DNA from: Rhodamnia argentea
Lineage: Eukaryota > Streptophyta > Magnoliopsida > Myrtales > Myrtaceae
Assembly: GCF_020921035.1 (NCBI RefSeq)
Contig: NC_063154.1
Coordinates: 1,860,001 to 1,924,000 of the forward strand
Reading direction: 5' to 3'
Length of the DNA stretch: 64,000 nucleotides
Positions within the stretch are counted from its first letter, which is position 1; each line of letters starts with the position of its first letter. The notes below the pieces were generated by a model that did not search any database, was not told where the DNA came from, and saw nothing but the letters and a program-made list of their open reading frames with translations. A program made the position numbers and the translations under genes. Of the stretch, positions 45,653 to 58,337 are shown piece by piece.

Positions 45653-46250
45653 AGGAAAATTTACCAAAAAAATCTTAAATATATTGCAATTATGTCAATT
45701 CAGTTATAAACATTTTTTTGGTCAATTTAATCATAAACCTTTTACATTCGTTCCATTTAGTCATAAATCTTTTGAATTTATGCTAATCTAGTCATTCCGA
45801 CCAACTTTGACAAGAAATTGTTGACATGGGCGCGGCCGACTTTGACGTGGCCAATTTTAAATAATATTTCAATATTTTTTAGATTTTATTTTCTTTCTTT
45901 TTTTTTCTCCTTTTATTCTTCTTGCTTTGGCTGGCGAGGTCGACCCCACCAAGTGCGGGTGGGGCCGAGCTTCACCGACTAGAGAGGAAGAAGAAGATGA
46001 GAAAAAAAAGAAAGAAAAAAATTAAAACTTTGAAATTAATAAAAATATTATTTAAAATTGGCTAGATCGCACCAATTTGTCGTTAGCCGTGTTGCATCGA
46101 TAATTTTCGATCAAAATTGACGGGAATGATTGAATTGAGACAAATGCAAAAAATTTAGGAACAATTTGACAAAAAAAAAAAGATTTAGAATTGAATTGGT
46201 ACAATTGTAATGGATTTTGGACTTTTTTTTTTTTTTTGGAGTGTTTCCCT
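45653..46250. mobile_element. Foldback MITE (MULE-like family), about 598 bp
   Basis: Starts AGGAAAATTTACCAAAAAAA and ends GGAGTGTTTCCCT. The arms share the 'attgcaattatgtcaattcag' motif and its complement, with a GC-rich core near 45930-45980 like the copy at 117. No clean target duplication, so it is probably older. Confidence 0.75.
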
Positions 46251-47782
46251 AAAATCGACCTTATTGGCCTGATCCGATTTCAAGGTATACCTAGGAACCG
46301 ACCAAATCCTTTCTTTTTTGTTTCATGCTTCATATTCGTTAAAGTGACAAACTTTAATAGAACATCCCCCTATTTACAACCCAGACAAATAGTAGTTACA
46401 ACAAAAATAAAGCCAGCAACAAAAGGTGCAAGGTAAAACTAGAGAATTAGGGTTTCTCTGTCTAGTACTACGGTCCGGTCCGGTTTAGCTCCCAAAATCG
46501 GGAATTAGACCGGCAATGGCCGATTCCAAAATTTGGGACCCGAGAGTCAGACCGATACCGTTTGGATAAGATAATTCCAATCCAGTTCCGAGGTCTACCG
46601 TAGACTGATGCTCACCCTCACGTGGGATGATAATAAATAATAGTGGGGGTCGAAAGAGAACCGAACCGTCGTTATCATTCCCAAGATTAATTTTCCTCGC
46701 GCATGCTTTTTATAGCTGAGGAAGTACAAGCGTGTAAAAATTAAACGTAGGGACCAAGTACCATAACTGTGATTACAATTGAGTTAACAGGAAGAAGATA
46801 TCGAGATTTGAGGAGCTCGCACGTGGTTTGCGGTCATGTTGCCCCGTCTAATCCGCAACCGGACATGGCCACTAAATTGTTTCCTACTCAAAAGATTAAA
46901 TGCTCGAACACTCTCCACGTCTCTAATCGACGCCTTGGCTTGTATCCTGGCCTAAAGCAATTATTGAAACGTACAGTACTTCCCATGCATGCTTTAAAAT
47001 TAACGTTATACAGGAGACTGTGTTACGATGTTCGAGGACTCGAACACCAGATGATTTGTCATGCTCTCTGCTTATACCTTCGTTTAGTAACGTGTTAGGC
47101 AATTTCAAAGCGCTTGATGAGTTTGATAATCATGCTTAGTCTAAAATCATCCCCGATGAATCATTCGATGACTCTGGGCTTTTGATTGGAATACCCTACT
47201 GATCAAATACAGACATAATGATTAATTTATAAGGGTAAGTATCATGTGCCTCGTCCCGCGGAGGTTTCATTTGCTAACCGAGTTACGCACATAAAAGTCG
47301 GTAATTTAGCACGGAAATTGGCAATTTATAAACTGTTCAAGAAAGAGTTGATAATTCATATAAGAAGTATTGGCAAGGCACGGACGAATTAGTCGAACAT
47401 AAATCGTGGTTCACCTTTTCTTACCAACACTTTTGTGAAACTTATAAAAAAAAATTTAATTGCACTTTGGTGATACGTTTTAGGGCTTGCAGTGCGCATG
47501 TTCCAAAAATTTATGAAACTCGTAACGATGAGAAAGAAAAGCCCTTATTTTTCGGGCACTAAACAAAGAGGTCTCTAGTCTCTACTAACTACCATAAGAT
47601 ATAATCACGGCTGTCTCGTCAATAATCGTGACCTCTGGATACTTTTAGCTTAGAACTACAAAAAAAAAAAGAAAATCAGGAAAGTATAATATTAGTCAAG
47701 AAGAATTGTTGTACCTTACGACATGCTTAACCCAGAAAATGACTGTTTTATCCCCAAAGAGAGAGAATTATGAAGGACCCTC

Positions 47783-48005
47783 TAGAGGTGGCCGGTTCGG
47801 CCGAACCGCCGGTTCCGGTTTAAGAACCAGCCCTTGAAGGAGCCGGTTCCGATTCCAGGTTCGAACCGCCGATTCCCAAGCCCAATGGCTCTTTCCCCTG
47901 TGCCTTCCCCTTAATTTTTTTTCTTTTTTCTTTTTAAACGGGTCGGAACCGTGGGCCCGGTCAACAGGCCGGTTCCGGGTCCCCAGGCCCATTTGGCCAT
48001 GTCTA
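47783..48005. mobile_element. hAT-like MITE, 223 bp, perfect 8-bp TSD
   Basis: Ends TAGAGGTGGCC and, reversed, TAGACATGGCC; flanked by GGACCCTC at 47775-47782 and 48006-48013. An 8-bp duplication and TAG-rich short TIRs are hAT marks. The interior holds 'ccggttccgg' motifs in both orientations. Confidence 0.85.
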
Positions 48006-49901
48006 GGACCCTCTCTCAATTTTTTTTGCTTCTGAAATTCAAGATGGTGCTGCATTGAATGCTACCACCATGGGATCTAGTATCTTGCAACCACCTGCCA
48101 TGCTTTTGCCTTAGTCCCACGATTTAATGGGAGAGGAATAAAGTGGCGGGGGGGATAAAAATGATTCAGCCGAAAAAGAGTCGGAAAGCATTTAAAACAA
48201 TTCGTGCCCACAGGAATTGGTCCAAATCGATTTGTTAGTTGGACGCTTCATTGATTCTTTCTCGCGTGCGAAAAGGTTGGGCCACCAATTGTTGAGCCAT
48301 CTAGTCTTCAATGCAGAGATCGCAGAGAGTGAGAGCTACTGGTGATAGTACACAGTTTGGGGTAGAAATTTTGGCCTCTAACATTTTAACTTCGCCAATT
48401 TAGTACTAAACTTTTGCTCTAAATTTCAGTGTGGTCATCTTTCGCCGTAAATTACCGATTCGGCGGGTCTAGTGATCGCTGACCATCCTACGTGAAATCG
48501 GAATAACTGCATGGAAATTTCGCTCAAAGATTCACAACTGAATTTGCAAAACCGGAAAGTTTACGATCGAATAGAAATCCGTACAATAAGTTCATGGCCG
48601 ATTTGGATAATTTCTCGTGAAAAGTTGTCACCGATAAAGTTAAATAATGCGAAAACGTGATGGTATGTATAATTCGATCTATTTACAGTTTTTAAGTAAT
48701 AAGATAATCATAATAACAAACATAATCGATCAAGGATTTGAATAAATGTCGACTCCTTCGGACTCTTATTTTATGGTTGATGTTTTAATTGTTTTCTCAA
48801 AATGGAAAACCTTTGAAAATGGACACCGCCGACAGCGATGACGATGCACTGTGGAAGACAAGGGAGGGTGTCGGGACCAATGCAATCGTCCATGTCACAT
48901 CGATCCACCCGGAAGGCCATGGAAAATTGTTAAAGACTGATAGCACAAATAAACTATGCTTAAATCAAATCAAAAGCAGATGTTGTTTTATCCTTTTATA
49001 TCCGTATATGTATCTATATATTTCACAGAAATAAATAACTTGAATTTTTTTATAAAAATAATCGCTTACATCTCTCACAAAAAATGAAAAAATAAATTTT
49101 ATTTGTTAATTATTTCAAGCAATATAAGTGATCATTTTTAATAAAATATTTTTCAAATCATTTACTTTTCGTGAAAAAGATAGAGTCAGAACCAACTCTC
49201 GTTTTTAAAACAAGCAAAAAGTTAATAGTCCACCTTTTAAAGATTTTGTAACTTATAAGATTGGCAACTACTAGAGAATTAAATTCGACGGTTCAAATGC
49301 CGCACGTCGATCATTCATCTCCTCGTCAGTGGTCCACATTCGATGTCTTGCTACCATACAATGTTTCAACACTAATGGCCATGCCAATCTATATAATCTC
49401 GATTCATATACCTAAGTCTATAAAAATAGTCTTTTGCTAACGGTCCGTGAGGACATAATCAATCGGTCCAGAGATAAACATTCATCGAGCAAGGATATGC
49501 TTGCTGCATCTAACTCTAAAGATCGTCACTTTCCAACTTTAGGAAAAAAAGAAAAATAAAAAATCCCACATGAATACGTACCGAGTCAATGATAATTCCT
49601 TATTGAATTGCCCCAGAAAGGGTGGATGCAATTAATGAGAATGGCGGTTGAGGGGAGAGAAGCAGCTTAAATTATTGCGCAAATTACTAAATTCCCACGA
49701 CCCTCGACCACACTCTCCTCAAAGATTTATTCTATTCCATTCCATTCTTTCCTCTCACGATCAGCTTCTTCTTCGGATCTTGAATCTCTTCAGATCTTGC
49801 AAGAGAGCCCAAGAGCCACCCCACCCCACCCCCAACAAAGACCTGAGAAGAAGAGACTCTTCTTCACCCCCCTCCCAAAAAGGAAACAAACAAGGAAAGA
49901 A

Positions 49902-50597
49902 ATGACGAATCCTAGCCCTAACCCTAGGAGCCATCATCATCGTCCGGAGACCTCCTTCCAAATCAAGCAAGATGGCAAGTTCTTCTCTCGGCTCTTGTCT
50001 AGGGAAAGCTCCGCCGCCAACACCTCCTCCCGCCTCCCCTACTACGGCGGGGCCGCCCGCTCGGTGCCCTTCACGTGGGAGTCCCAGCCAGGGACGCCGA
50101 AGCACGCCTTCTCCGGCGCCTCTCCCCTCCCCCCACTCACGCCTCCTCCTTCCAGCTCCGCCCCTGTGCTCACCGGTCCCAGCTCCTCCTCCTCCTCGCA
50201 GTGCCGTTGTCGCAAGCGGAACGTGTCCATGAGCGCCGTGTTCTCGAGGCTCGCCTCGAAAAGATCCCACCGCGCAACGCCGTCGTCGTCGTCGTCGGTT
50301 TCTTCAGGGTCGACATCGTCGCCGTCGTGGTCGTCTTATAATTCTTCCCCATCCACTTCGAGGTTCCGCATCCATCGCCAGTTTATCTCATGTTCGGGGT
50401 CTTCCACGCGTTACGGGTCGAGCTGCTACAATGAAGAGATCGGCGACGAGAAAGAAGACGGCTATGGATCTCCGGATTCCACCCTGAGCTTCGGGGAGAG
50501 TAGGAAATATTCGAACAAGTTCAGGGGTTGCTATTCGATGGGGAACGTGAAAAAGAGGTTCTTGTCCATTTTAGGGCATAGACGAGGTACTTATTGA
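49902..50597 (+). CDS. DUF688-like Ser-rich protein (ASG8-like)
   Basis: Intronless, 231 residues, function not established. The hallmark is RSVPFTWESQPGTPKHAF near residue 55, shared by plant DUF688-type proteins. Before it lies FQIKQDGKFFSRLLSRESS, after it a Pro-rich then very Ser-rich middle (residues about 70-160), and a short basic end (NVKKRFLSILGHRRGTY). No signal peptide or membrane segment is seen. The start at 49902 was preferred to an in-frame Met at 49797 because the extra 35 residues are low-complexity and the family N-terminus is short; the choice is not certain. Arabidopsis At2g40475 (ASG8), between LBD15 and WEB, is the likely counterpart from memory, which fits this position. 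Confidence 0.75.
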   Translation: MTNPSPNPRSHHHRPETSFQIKQDGKFFSRLLSRESSAANTSSRLPYYGGAARSVPFTWESQPGTPKHAFSGASPLPPLTPPPSSSAPVLTGPSSSSSSQCRCRKRNVSMSAVFSRLASKRSHRATPSSSSSVSSGSTSSPSWSSYNSSPSTSRFRIHRQFISCSGSSTRYGSSCYNEEIGDEKEDGYGSPDSTLSFGESRKYSNKFRGCYSMGNVKKRFLSILGHRRGTY

Positions 50598-53064
50598 AGT
50601 CGTAGGATTTCGAGTTTAAGCTTGTGGGACTGTCTTCTTGAACTTTCATGTATTTGACGATGGCATGGACTCTTGGAACTCATGGAACGTCTTGTTCCAT
50701 TTCTTTTCTTTGAATCGTCTGTCGTAAATCTCCTCCTCCTCCTCCTCCTCCTCTTCTTCTTCATTACAGCTGAAAATCAGCAAATTTGTACGATGTCAAT
50801 CCACAGAGTTTTGGAATAAGTGATTGAATTCGTCGTGCCATCATCCCAACATGTCTGCTTTATTATATTTTCTTCCTTCCCTTCATTTCCTTTTTTTGGG
50901 TCAATATATTGGGGGTGGTTTTCAGAACAAGGGGGCATTAATTGGGGAATTGGCGTCCAATTCCATCTGAATCTGAACTTCAAGATAAACCTTAAATATT
51001 ATATTTTTTATCTGTATCTACACGTACAAGGTGATGAAGCTAGTGCACCGAGACCCTCATCTCTTGACATGACACCATCAATCTCAGCACTTTGTCATTC
51101 GGCCTTTATCCTAAAAGAAGACAAATTAAAAAAAAAGGAAAGAAAAGGGGAAAATTTGTCATTCATCGTAAGATCTTGTCAGGCACTTCTCCACTAGTTT
51201 TGCTCAAACATATATGGCCAAACAGATAAGTCGTGGCCTAGAGGCTGAATAGGAAGTAATTGTTTGCATTTTGTTGCATCAACTACAGCCGGTCAACGGC
51301 TAATCTTGGAGGAGGCAAGCGGAAACTTCCGAATTTGTTGCTCGAATGTGGTAAAATATAAGTATGTTAGAACTGTTTTGCAGTGGCTATGGCATTTATT
51401 AATAATTGTGTTGGATGATTTTCATTTGTTTTCCATTTTCAATTTGAATAATGCTAATCACATGAGACTTACGTATGAAGCGAGACTTATATAGCCTACT
51501 AATTTATATATTCTTTATTAAGTGATTTGAATTGTAATCTTTGGTAAAATTAAAAAGATCGAAATAGTAAGCATAAATTTAGAATATGCCATGAAATGAT
51601 ATTGTGAAAAAAAATTTGATTTTGGAAAAGTGGGAGAGCAGTTAATACTTTGACAAATTTGTAGAATCGATGCATGTGAAGATAAACTGAGGTACACATT
51701 CTTTGATTTGTAGAATATGAGATTGCAAAAAGGGAAAATGCGAGCCAATTGAGAATTTTGACTTATATACATAACATAGTATCATTGTAACCAGCTGTGG
51801 GCGGAGAATCATCGAGGGTTTCATTTTGATTGGATTGGAAGTCCAAATCACTTTCATTTTCTTCTAATCAAATTCTAACTGTTCCGCGACCCTTGGCTTC
51901 ATGGATCAATCCTAAGTTTTGAGCATTTGAGTTGATGTAAGATTGGCCTGGTTAACCTAATGACTCTTGTTCATAATATTGTTATGCACTTACGTGGGTG
52001 TTAGACGAAAAACTTAGCACGGTGGCAAAATACGGATTTTGAGGTTGTCCCATGGCGGATTTTGACGTTTCGAGTAAAGAAAACTCATCTCGCAAGTCAT
52101 GCTTTTGCCAATCGCAACAAATGACATCGATCCAAATTCGAGCTACTCTTGTTAGCATCACAAAATTACAAGCATGAGATCGTGGAGAAGGAAAACACTA
52201 GAAGTGCATCAAACATTTTGTTCCTTGTTAGAAGTTTAATTCCTAGGCCGCATTTTTGAATATATTCTAAGGTAGGCAACACTTTCATGGACATGGGATT
52301 TGAGTACATAGGCGCGTCGGAATTTACTGGCGCACAATTTCTCTGATGGGTCATTGCCTTTTGCGAGAGGTGAATCAAGAAAACTTAGGGCCTAGGCCCA
52401 CTAGAATGTTCATGATTTTCCCAACTTGAATGACCCGTTTACTGTGATAGCTGGGCCCATTTACGGCCCGATAGCCCAACAGAAAGACAACGAAGGCAGT
52501 TTTGTAATGCATGATATGACCTTGACTTTTGAACTTTCTATTATTTTTTGCAAGATCTTGCCATTCCCGCAATTTAAATTTTGTTTAGGGCGACATATCT
52601 AAAACTTTTTAAACACTTCATGTATGGATATGTAAATTCGCATGTAATGCATTTCATAATGTTTTAATTAATGTTTTTGGTTTCAGCGGAAAAGTCAACA
52701 AATAGTTGTATCACTAAAACGTGCCAAAATAAATGAACTTCGACACGCTATGTTGTTAGAATTTTAGTTTGCCCAGCGGCTCCACGAGCAGTGTCCAAAC
52801 ATGCAGACGGTTTACTTCGACCTTTAGTATCTACATTAAGAATTGCATATAGGAAGTACCATATTCTGGTTCTACTCTAAAGCCAATTAAATGAACAGTG
52901 GCAAAGGTTGTCATGGAGGACAACCTTGCCAGACGATTCATTAACTCTAGCACTCGCAATTTGATTCCAGGCACGCTGTTGGAGCGCTTTTCTTTTGAGA
53001 ATGTTAGATTTCCACCAAGGTCAAGATCTCTTGATAAGTATCATTAACCACATCACTGAATTCT

Positions 53065-53368
53065 TGAGAAAATTGTCCCAATAGTCCTAAACCTATTGCA
53101 TGACAGTTAATTCAGTCCTAAAACTTTCAAATTTTGTCAATTTAGTCTTAAATCTTTTGCCAAGTCAGTCATAAACCTTTCAATCGTGCCAATTCAGTCC
53201 TAAACCTTTTGATGATTTTGCAATTTGTCAACATCATCCTTGCAGCCAATTATCCAACCAATAGGTTTATGATTAAATTGGAAAAACTTCAAAAAGTGGT
53301 ACAAATGAAAGGTTTATGACTGAATCGGTTGTCGTATAATAAGCTTAGGACTTCTTGCACAATTACTG
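53065..53368. mobile_element. Foldback MITE (MULE-like family), short, 304 bp, 9-bp TSD
   Basis: Flanked by CTGAATTCT at 53056-53064 and 53369-53377. The left arm holds 'gtcctaaacctattgca' and the right arm its degenerate complement ending in 'ggacttcttgcacaatt'. It lacks the GC-rich core of the longer members. Confidence 0.8.
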
Positions 53369-56300
53369 CTGAATTCTCGACATAGCACAAAACTCGTTCA
53401 ATAGACTTACACAATGTATACAAAGACCTCCTCCCCCCCCAAAAAAAAAAAAAAAAAAAACAAAACAAAAACAAAAAACAAAACAAGGGAAAAAAAAATT
53501 AGGGAGATGGCCTCATCAGAGACAGTATTATATAGCCTATAACGTGTGACTTCAATATTCTTAAGGTAGAAAAAGTCATGAGTGTAGATGTTATTAGATA
53601 GGAATTCCCTGACTCGACCAGCATCTAATCATTGACCATTCAGCCAATGCCTGATTTAACTTTTTTGTTGTTGACCAAAAGAAGAATACGACCATGGATT
53701 CCGAAAGATGGATAGGTCAAGTAACCACATGGAGGGGCGATGATAGCTACGCTGCATGGCCAAGTTCATGAACAGAGATGCGCGTTGCCCTAGCTCTCTC
53801 CCATGTACTATGTGTTGACCAAAAATTAGGAGAGGGGGGGTTTGAAACGAATGTTTGTTTGGTGCTGTGAAGTTGAAAAAAGAGGGGCGAGAGAGGCGAC
53901 ATGACTTGCTAGATCCGAGACTCGGGATTTGATTGGGCGAGACCCTGACCATGACCCTGACCATTCTGATTTAGATGGAGAGGAAGTTTTGGAATTGAAA
54001 ATCAGGAGGAAAGGTCAAGTTTTTGACCGCCATGCAAATGCCTCTTTACAGTTGTTTTTTCTCCCCAACTTTCTTTTTGGGTTCTGGGTTTGGGTGCAAA
54101 GGACTGAAGGTGGTGCATGTGTATGCGTGTGTGCCAGAGAGAGAGAGAGAAATGGTAAGAAAATCTTTGGTTGGAGATGAGAGAACAATGGGGCGGCTTG
54201 TTAGGCTTAAAATACGGGTCAAACAAGAACAGGTGGTGGGCAATTTCTTGCAATCTAAGCAAGAAAGGAAAAGAGAGAGAGAAAAAAAAAGGAACAATTT
54301 GAGTCATAATTTAATGTCGTAAGAAACCCAGTTCCCTCCTTTTGCTTTCTCCCCTTTCCCTCACTTTCACCACCCACTCTTTGATATGAACGTCCTTTCA
54401 GATACCACTGCCAAGGCAATTTCCCCTTCTCATTTCCTGTGTTGTCGGCATCGTGGATGATTCGTTGCTAAACCTGTTTAAAGAGCGTTTTAGTGTGGTT
54501 ATGTTTAGTTTAAGGATGTTAGCGATTATCGATGATCCTTTATTGATAGTTTGAAAAAGATATTCGGCACACTATTGAAAGGCAGCCATTACCATGTCAT
54601 CGCCCTCAGTTTTTCTGAATGAGCTTAAGGAATATGCAATCGTATCTGAAAATTTCACGTGCAGATATACACTTACTTTAACAAGTGATGCGGTGGACTA
54701 GACTAATCACAACAGTGTTAAGTCTGTACTCTTGAATGGGACACGTAGTAAGGGTTTTGTAGAGTATTTGAAGTATGATTGGTTTGATCTGGTATAGTGA
54801 ATCTATGCCATACTCCCTTGTGGTCATATGCTTATTGCAGTGGGACAAATAGCGGCATGCAAGAACACATTTTCACCATATCAATTGTAGGGTTTATCTG
54901 AAATTCAGTTTGGTGTCATTGTACGTGATTGAATAGAGATTCGAGGAGTGGGAGGTATTCGTGCATTTCACCCATGTAATACTTGACGTGATAATCGTAC
55001 TATAATATTCTTCTAGTCCACATTCCATATATCTTCTTAAGGGCTAAAATATTATGCAAAGATCATCTGGGTTTGATGCAGTAAGTCTGCAACATGTTGA
55101 ACCTGCTGGTTCATAATGTTACCAGCACAAAATCCAGAACAAAATTTGGTTGTTCCTCTTAATCTCTGACCAGTTAATCTGTTAAAGACAACACCCCACC
55201 CATACATGTGAGCAGAAAACCTAATTTAAGCTGGCTTAAACACTGTTAAAGCGACACCGACAGCGATTCCTCTAACCTCAGAGCTTTCCCCATATGATAA
55301 GATTGTGGGTGAGATGTCTCAAATATCATCACACATACCTCTGAGTCATTCCTTTACGGGGCTGTGCTGTGTGCTGTGTTCCTTAACAAGAAAAGAAAAC
55401 TCAACCCTTATCTTGAAAGGTGTCCAATCTCTTTCTCTGGACTTCCCGAGAATTGCAAGCTCTTGCTCAGAAGTCAGAACAAGATCAAGTGGCAATGAAA
55501 CCGATCAACTGTGACAGTTAGATTACAGTTAAAGAGAAGTAATTACCAAAGCTAATGACACTTATGAAGCTGTCTAATTACTGATGTTAGAGCAAAGGAA
55601 TGAGTGCTTGCAAAGATGATATTTTCTTAATGAGCTCTCTCTCTCTCTCTCTCTACAGTTTAAATTGAGCCAACCTTTCAAAATATGAACAAGATTGCGG
55701 TTTCTACACGGTGATGTTGAAATAAATTTCGTTTTCGGGACTTGATCCCTAGATATGGTCATTTCAATGAAAGAGTGGTGGGTTCCTGATTTTGACAAGA
55801 AACTAACATGCCCTGGGTCTCTTCTCTTCCCCTTTGGAGAGTACAGCTTTCATATGATGAGGGCTTATGTCAGGAAGATGGTAATCATTCTTTTTGTTTG
55901 TCCTTTTTTTTTCTTATTAATAATTCCTCATTGTTCTTCTGTCTCAGCACTTAACCAAGGTCATTATTGTTTGGACTAAATTTACTGGATCAAGAAGAGA
56001 ATTCAATCTCATTTTGGGAAAAAAGTGAAGTCTAATATGCTGTAAGAAGACATTTTTATGTACACTTTGATTGATTTTTTCCATTACGTAATACATATCG
56101 AGTTAATTTTCTTAATATTTTTATATAGAAGACCTTTGTGTCTCGCAAGTGATTTGTCTAAAGAGACAAACACAATTCTTAGGATTCTCTAAAGAAATGA
56201 TAACTTTTTTATTCATAACAAAAGCATGTGTGAGATTAGGCAGGCTTCTGCCTTGTCATAGCTTTATATGATATGATTGTTGCAATTAGATTTTGAGTGG

Positions 56301-56843
56301 ATGCTACAAGATGGATGCCATCTATGTAATCGTATTAAATATAATCAATACCACCTTTAAAGGTAGTTTGCGTGATGCACATGGATATATATCGAAACCA
56401 CTCTGTGTAAAACATATTTTATGTAGGCAATATAGATAATAGAGATCCATAAAAGTGATTCTATAGTTAGTTTATAATTTTACTAAAGATTAGTTACTAC
56501 GAGGCATATCAAAATTACTTAAGTGGATCAACCATGTTGCTCACGAATTTTCGTTGTTTGAAGACACGAGCACTTCTTTCAAAATTTGTCAATAGTTTAA
56601 AAACTCAAATTAGAAAAGTTCAACCTTCGAAATTGCTATTGTATATTAGCTACGTCGCAAAAGTTTTAAATATAGACTGTGCAAAGAGAAAAAGCAAGGC
56701 CACATGCAAGAGGCAAAAAGCAAATGCAAGAAATGGAAGCAAAACAAAACCCAAGAGGCCGGCTGATCCTAAAAAGTCAAAAACATTTAAGGATTCACAC
56801 GTGAGCAATTCAGTGTAAGAGCTGGCAATGGCATTTATACATA

Positions 56844-56876
<33 letters not shown>

Positions 56877-57185
56877 TTGATGCCCTTTCTCTGCTGTGAT
56901 CTCTCTCTCCAATCTCATCACAGCAGAGATTTGCAGTTCGTGCTCACAGCTCTGCAACCACCCCAGTTTCTGAAACTCAACGTACAGTAATATCAACCAG
57001 AACGGCAAGATGAGGTCAACCAGATCACCAAACTTGTTAAACACCCCCCCTTCTTGTTTCAGCTTTCCTACTCATATTCCTGTTGCCTCTTTCTATTTTA
57101 AGCTCTGGACCACCTTCCCTGTTCTATCTTGCCTTTAAAGTTCTCTCTTTTTTCTCTCCTCCTCTTTATATCACTTTCTCCTTCC

Positions 57186-57186
57186 T

Positions 57187-57213
<27 letters not shown>
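57186..57213 (+). repeat. (CT)n microsatellite in the LBD15 leader
   Basis: About 28 bp of CT dinucleotides, 44 bp before the LBD15 start codon; a second tract (57289-57310) lies in its first intron. GA/CT repeats are known binding sites of plant BPC proteins, so a regulatory role is possible but not shown. Confidence 0.9.
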
Positions 57214-57220
<7 letters not shown>

Positions 57221-57256
57221 AAACTCCACCTCCATACACAGAGAGAGCATGCCTGA

Positions 57257-58337
57257 ATGTCCAGAGAAAGGTATGACTTCACCACACACTCTCTCTCTCT
57301 CTCTCTCTCTAGCAATCATGTCAAGAGGTGCAACAAAAACATGTATCTTGGCATCTATGAGGATTTTAGAAGCTTGTTTAAGAACCCTAATCAGCTTCTT
57401 GTCAGGAAAAGCAGCACTATTTTTTCTCAGGTCAACCAATTATATAATGGCATCAATTCAATGAGCATTTACACTATGGCACATGTTGCATAATGTATAA
57501 GGGCTAGCAAGTGCTACTTCCACTTTTGGAGCGATGGTTCATTGGGTTGTTTTGGTTTTAGTAGGGAGAGATTTGATGAGATAGGCAAGAAGATCAAGAG
57601 AGACGGAGATGCTTCTCATAATCAGATTATGGGAAGGAGACACATGCTGGGTCCTCCAGGAACCCTGAACACCATAACTCCCTGTGCAGCCTGCAAGCTC
57701 TTGAGAAGGAGGTGTGCTCAAGAATGTCCTTTCTCTCCTTATTTCTCTCCCCATGAACCCCAGAAATTCGCTTCTGTTCATAAAGTCTTCGGCGCCAGCA
57801 ATGTCTCCAAGATGCTCATGGTATTTATGAAACCCTAATTGCTAATTCTTGATTAATTGAAGCATCTCATGTATGTGTACCTTCTTGTTCCTTTTTTTAG
57901 ATTGAAATCTAATAGTCTTTTTGCTTATGTGTATTTAGGAGGTACCTGAGAGCCAAAGAGCCGACGCGGCGAACAGTCTCGTCTACGAAGCGAATGTGAG
58001 GCTGCGAGACCCAGTTTACGGGTGCATGGGTGCAATTTCGGCTTTACAGCAGCAAATTCAGTCCTTGCAAGCTGAGCTAAATGCGGTGAGGGCCGAAATC
58101 ATCAAGTTCAAGTATAGAGAAGCAGGCATCATCAATCCCACTTCTCACATGACTTTGCTTTCACCGGGTACGGTCTCGATTGCTGCGCCGCCTCCCACTC
58201 CGCCGCCGCAGCCTGTTCCTCCCACGATGCCACCTCCTCTCCCGCCTACCTCCTCGCCTCCTTCCTTGTTTAGGCAGCCGAGTGGCACAACTGACTACGG
58301 CGGCATTTCCAGCGAGAATGTCTCCTATTTTGGTTAA
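57257..58337 (+). CDS. LBD15: LOB-domain transcription factor, LBD15 type
   Basis: Nuclear transcription factor; Arabidopsis LBD15 is linked to shoot meristem and vascular/secondary-wall programmes. Three exons: 57257-57270 (14 nt), 57565-57820, 57939-58337; 222 residues against about 224 in Arabidopsis. The LOB domain (about residues 43-145) has the zinc-binding block CAACKLLRRRCAQEC (CX2CX6CX3C), the GAS block FASVHKVFGASNVSKMLM and the zipper-like helix YGCMGAISALQQQIQSLQAE. The C-terminus is Pro-rich (PPPTPPPQPVPPTMPPPLPP). The tiny first exon encodes MSRE plus two bases of Arg. It is supported by a good donor (AAAG|GTATGA), the acceptor at 57564, and the resulting MSRERERFDEIGKKIKR, which matches the LBD15 N-terminus. 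Without it exon 2 would have to start at an internal Met. Confidence 0.93.

Larger units (their letters stand above)
43685..49901. other. Intergenic, repeat-bearing
   Basis: WEB leader and promoter at the left (a GA microsatellite at about 43861-43883, another at about 44209-44224). Tandem repeat at 44462-44665, foldback MITE at 45653-46250, 'ccggtccggtt'-rich hAT-like remnants at about 46465-46600, complete hAT-like MITE at 47783-48005, an unassigned stretch at 48355-48680 with foldback-like phrases, and AT-rich sequence at 49020-49190 similar to 36060-36300. No further gene recognised. Confidence 0.5.
50598..57256. other. Intergenic between the DUF688-like gene and LBD15
   Basis: A (CTC)n/(TCC)n tract at about 50731-50760 follows the DUF688-like gene. 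A foldback MITE is at 53065-53368 and an A-run with C-run near 53431-53460. CT microsatellites occur at about 55635-55654, 56844-56870 and 57186-57213. The rest is unrecognised; ORFs at 53656-54322 and 56534-56818 show no domain. Confidence 0.5.

Noticed and set aside
49761-50270. 169-codon minus-strand ORF opposite the DUF688-like gene
   Set aside because: Gly/Arg-rich antisense of a Pro/Ser-rich coding region.
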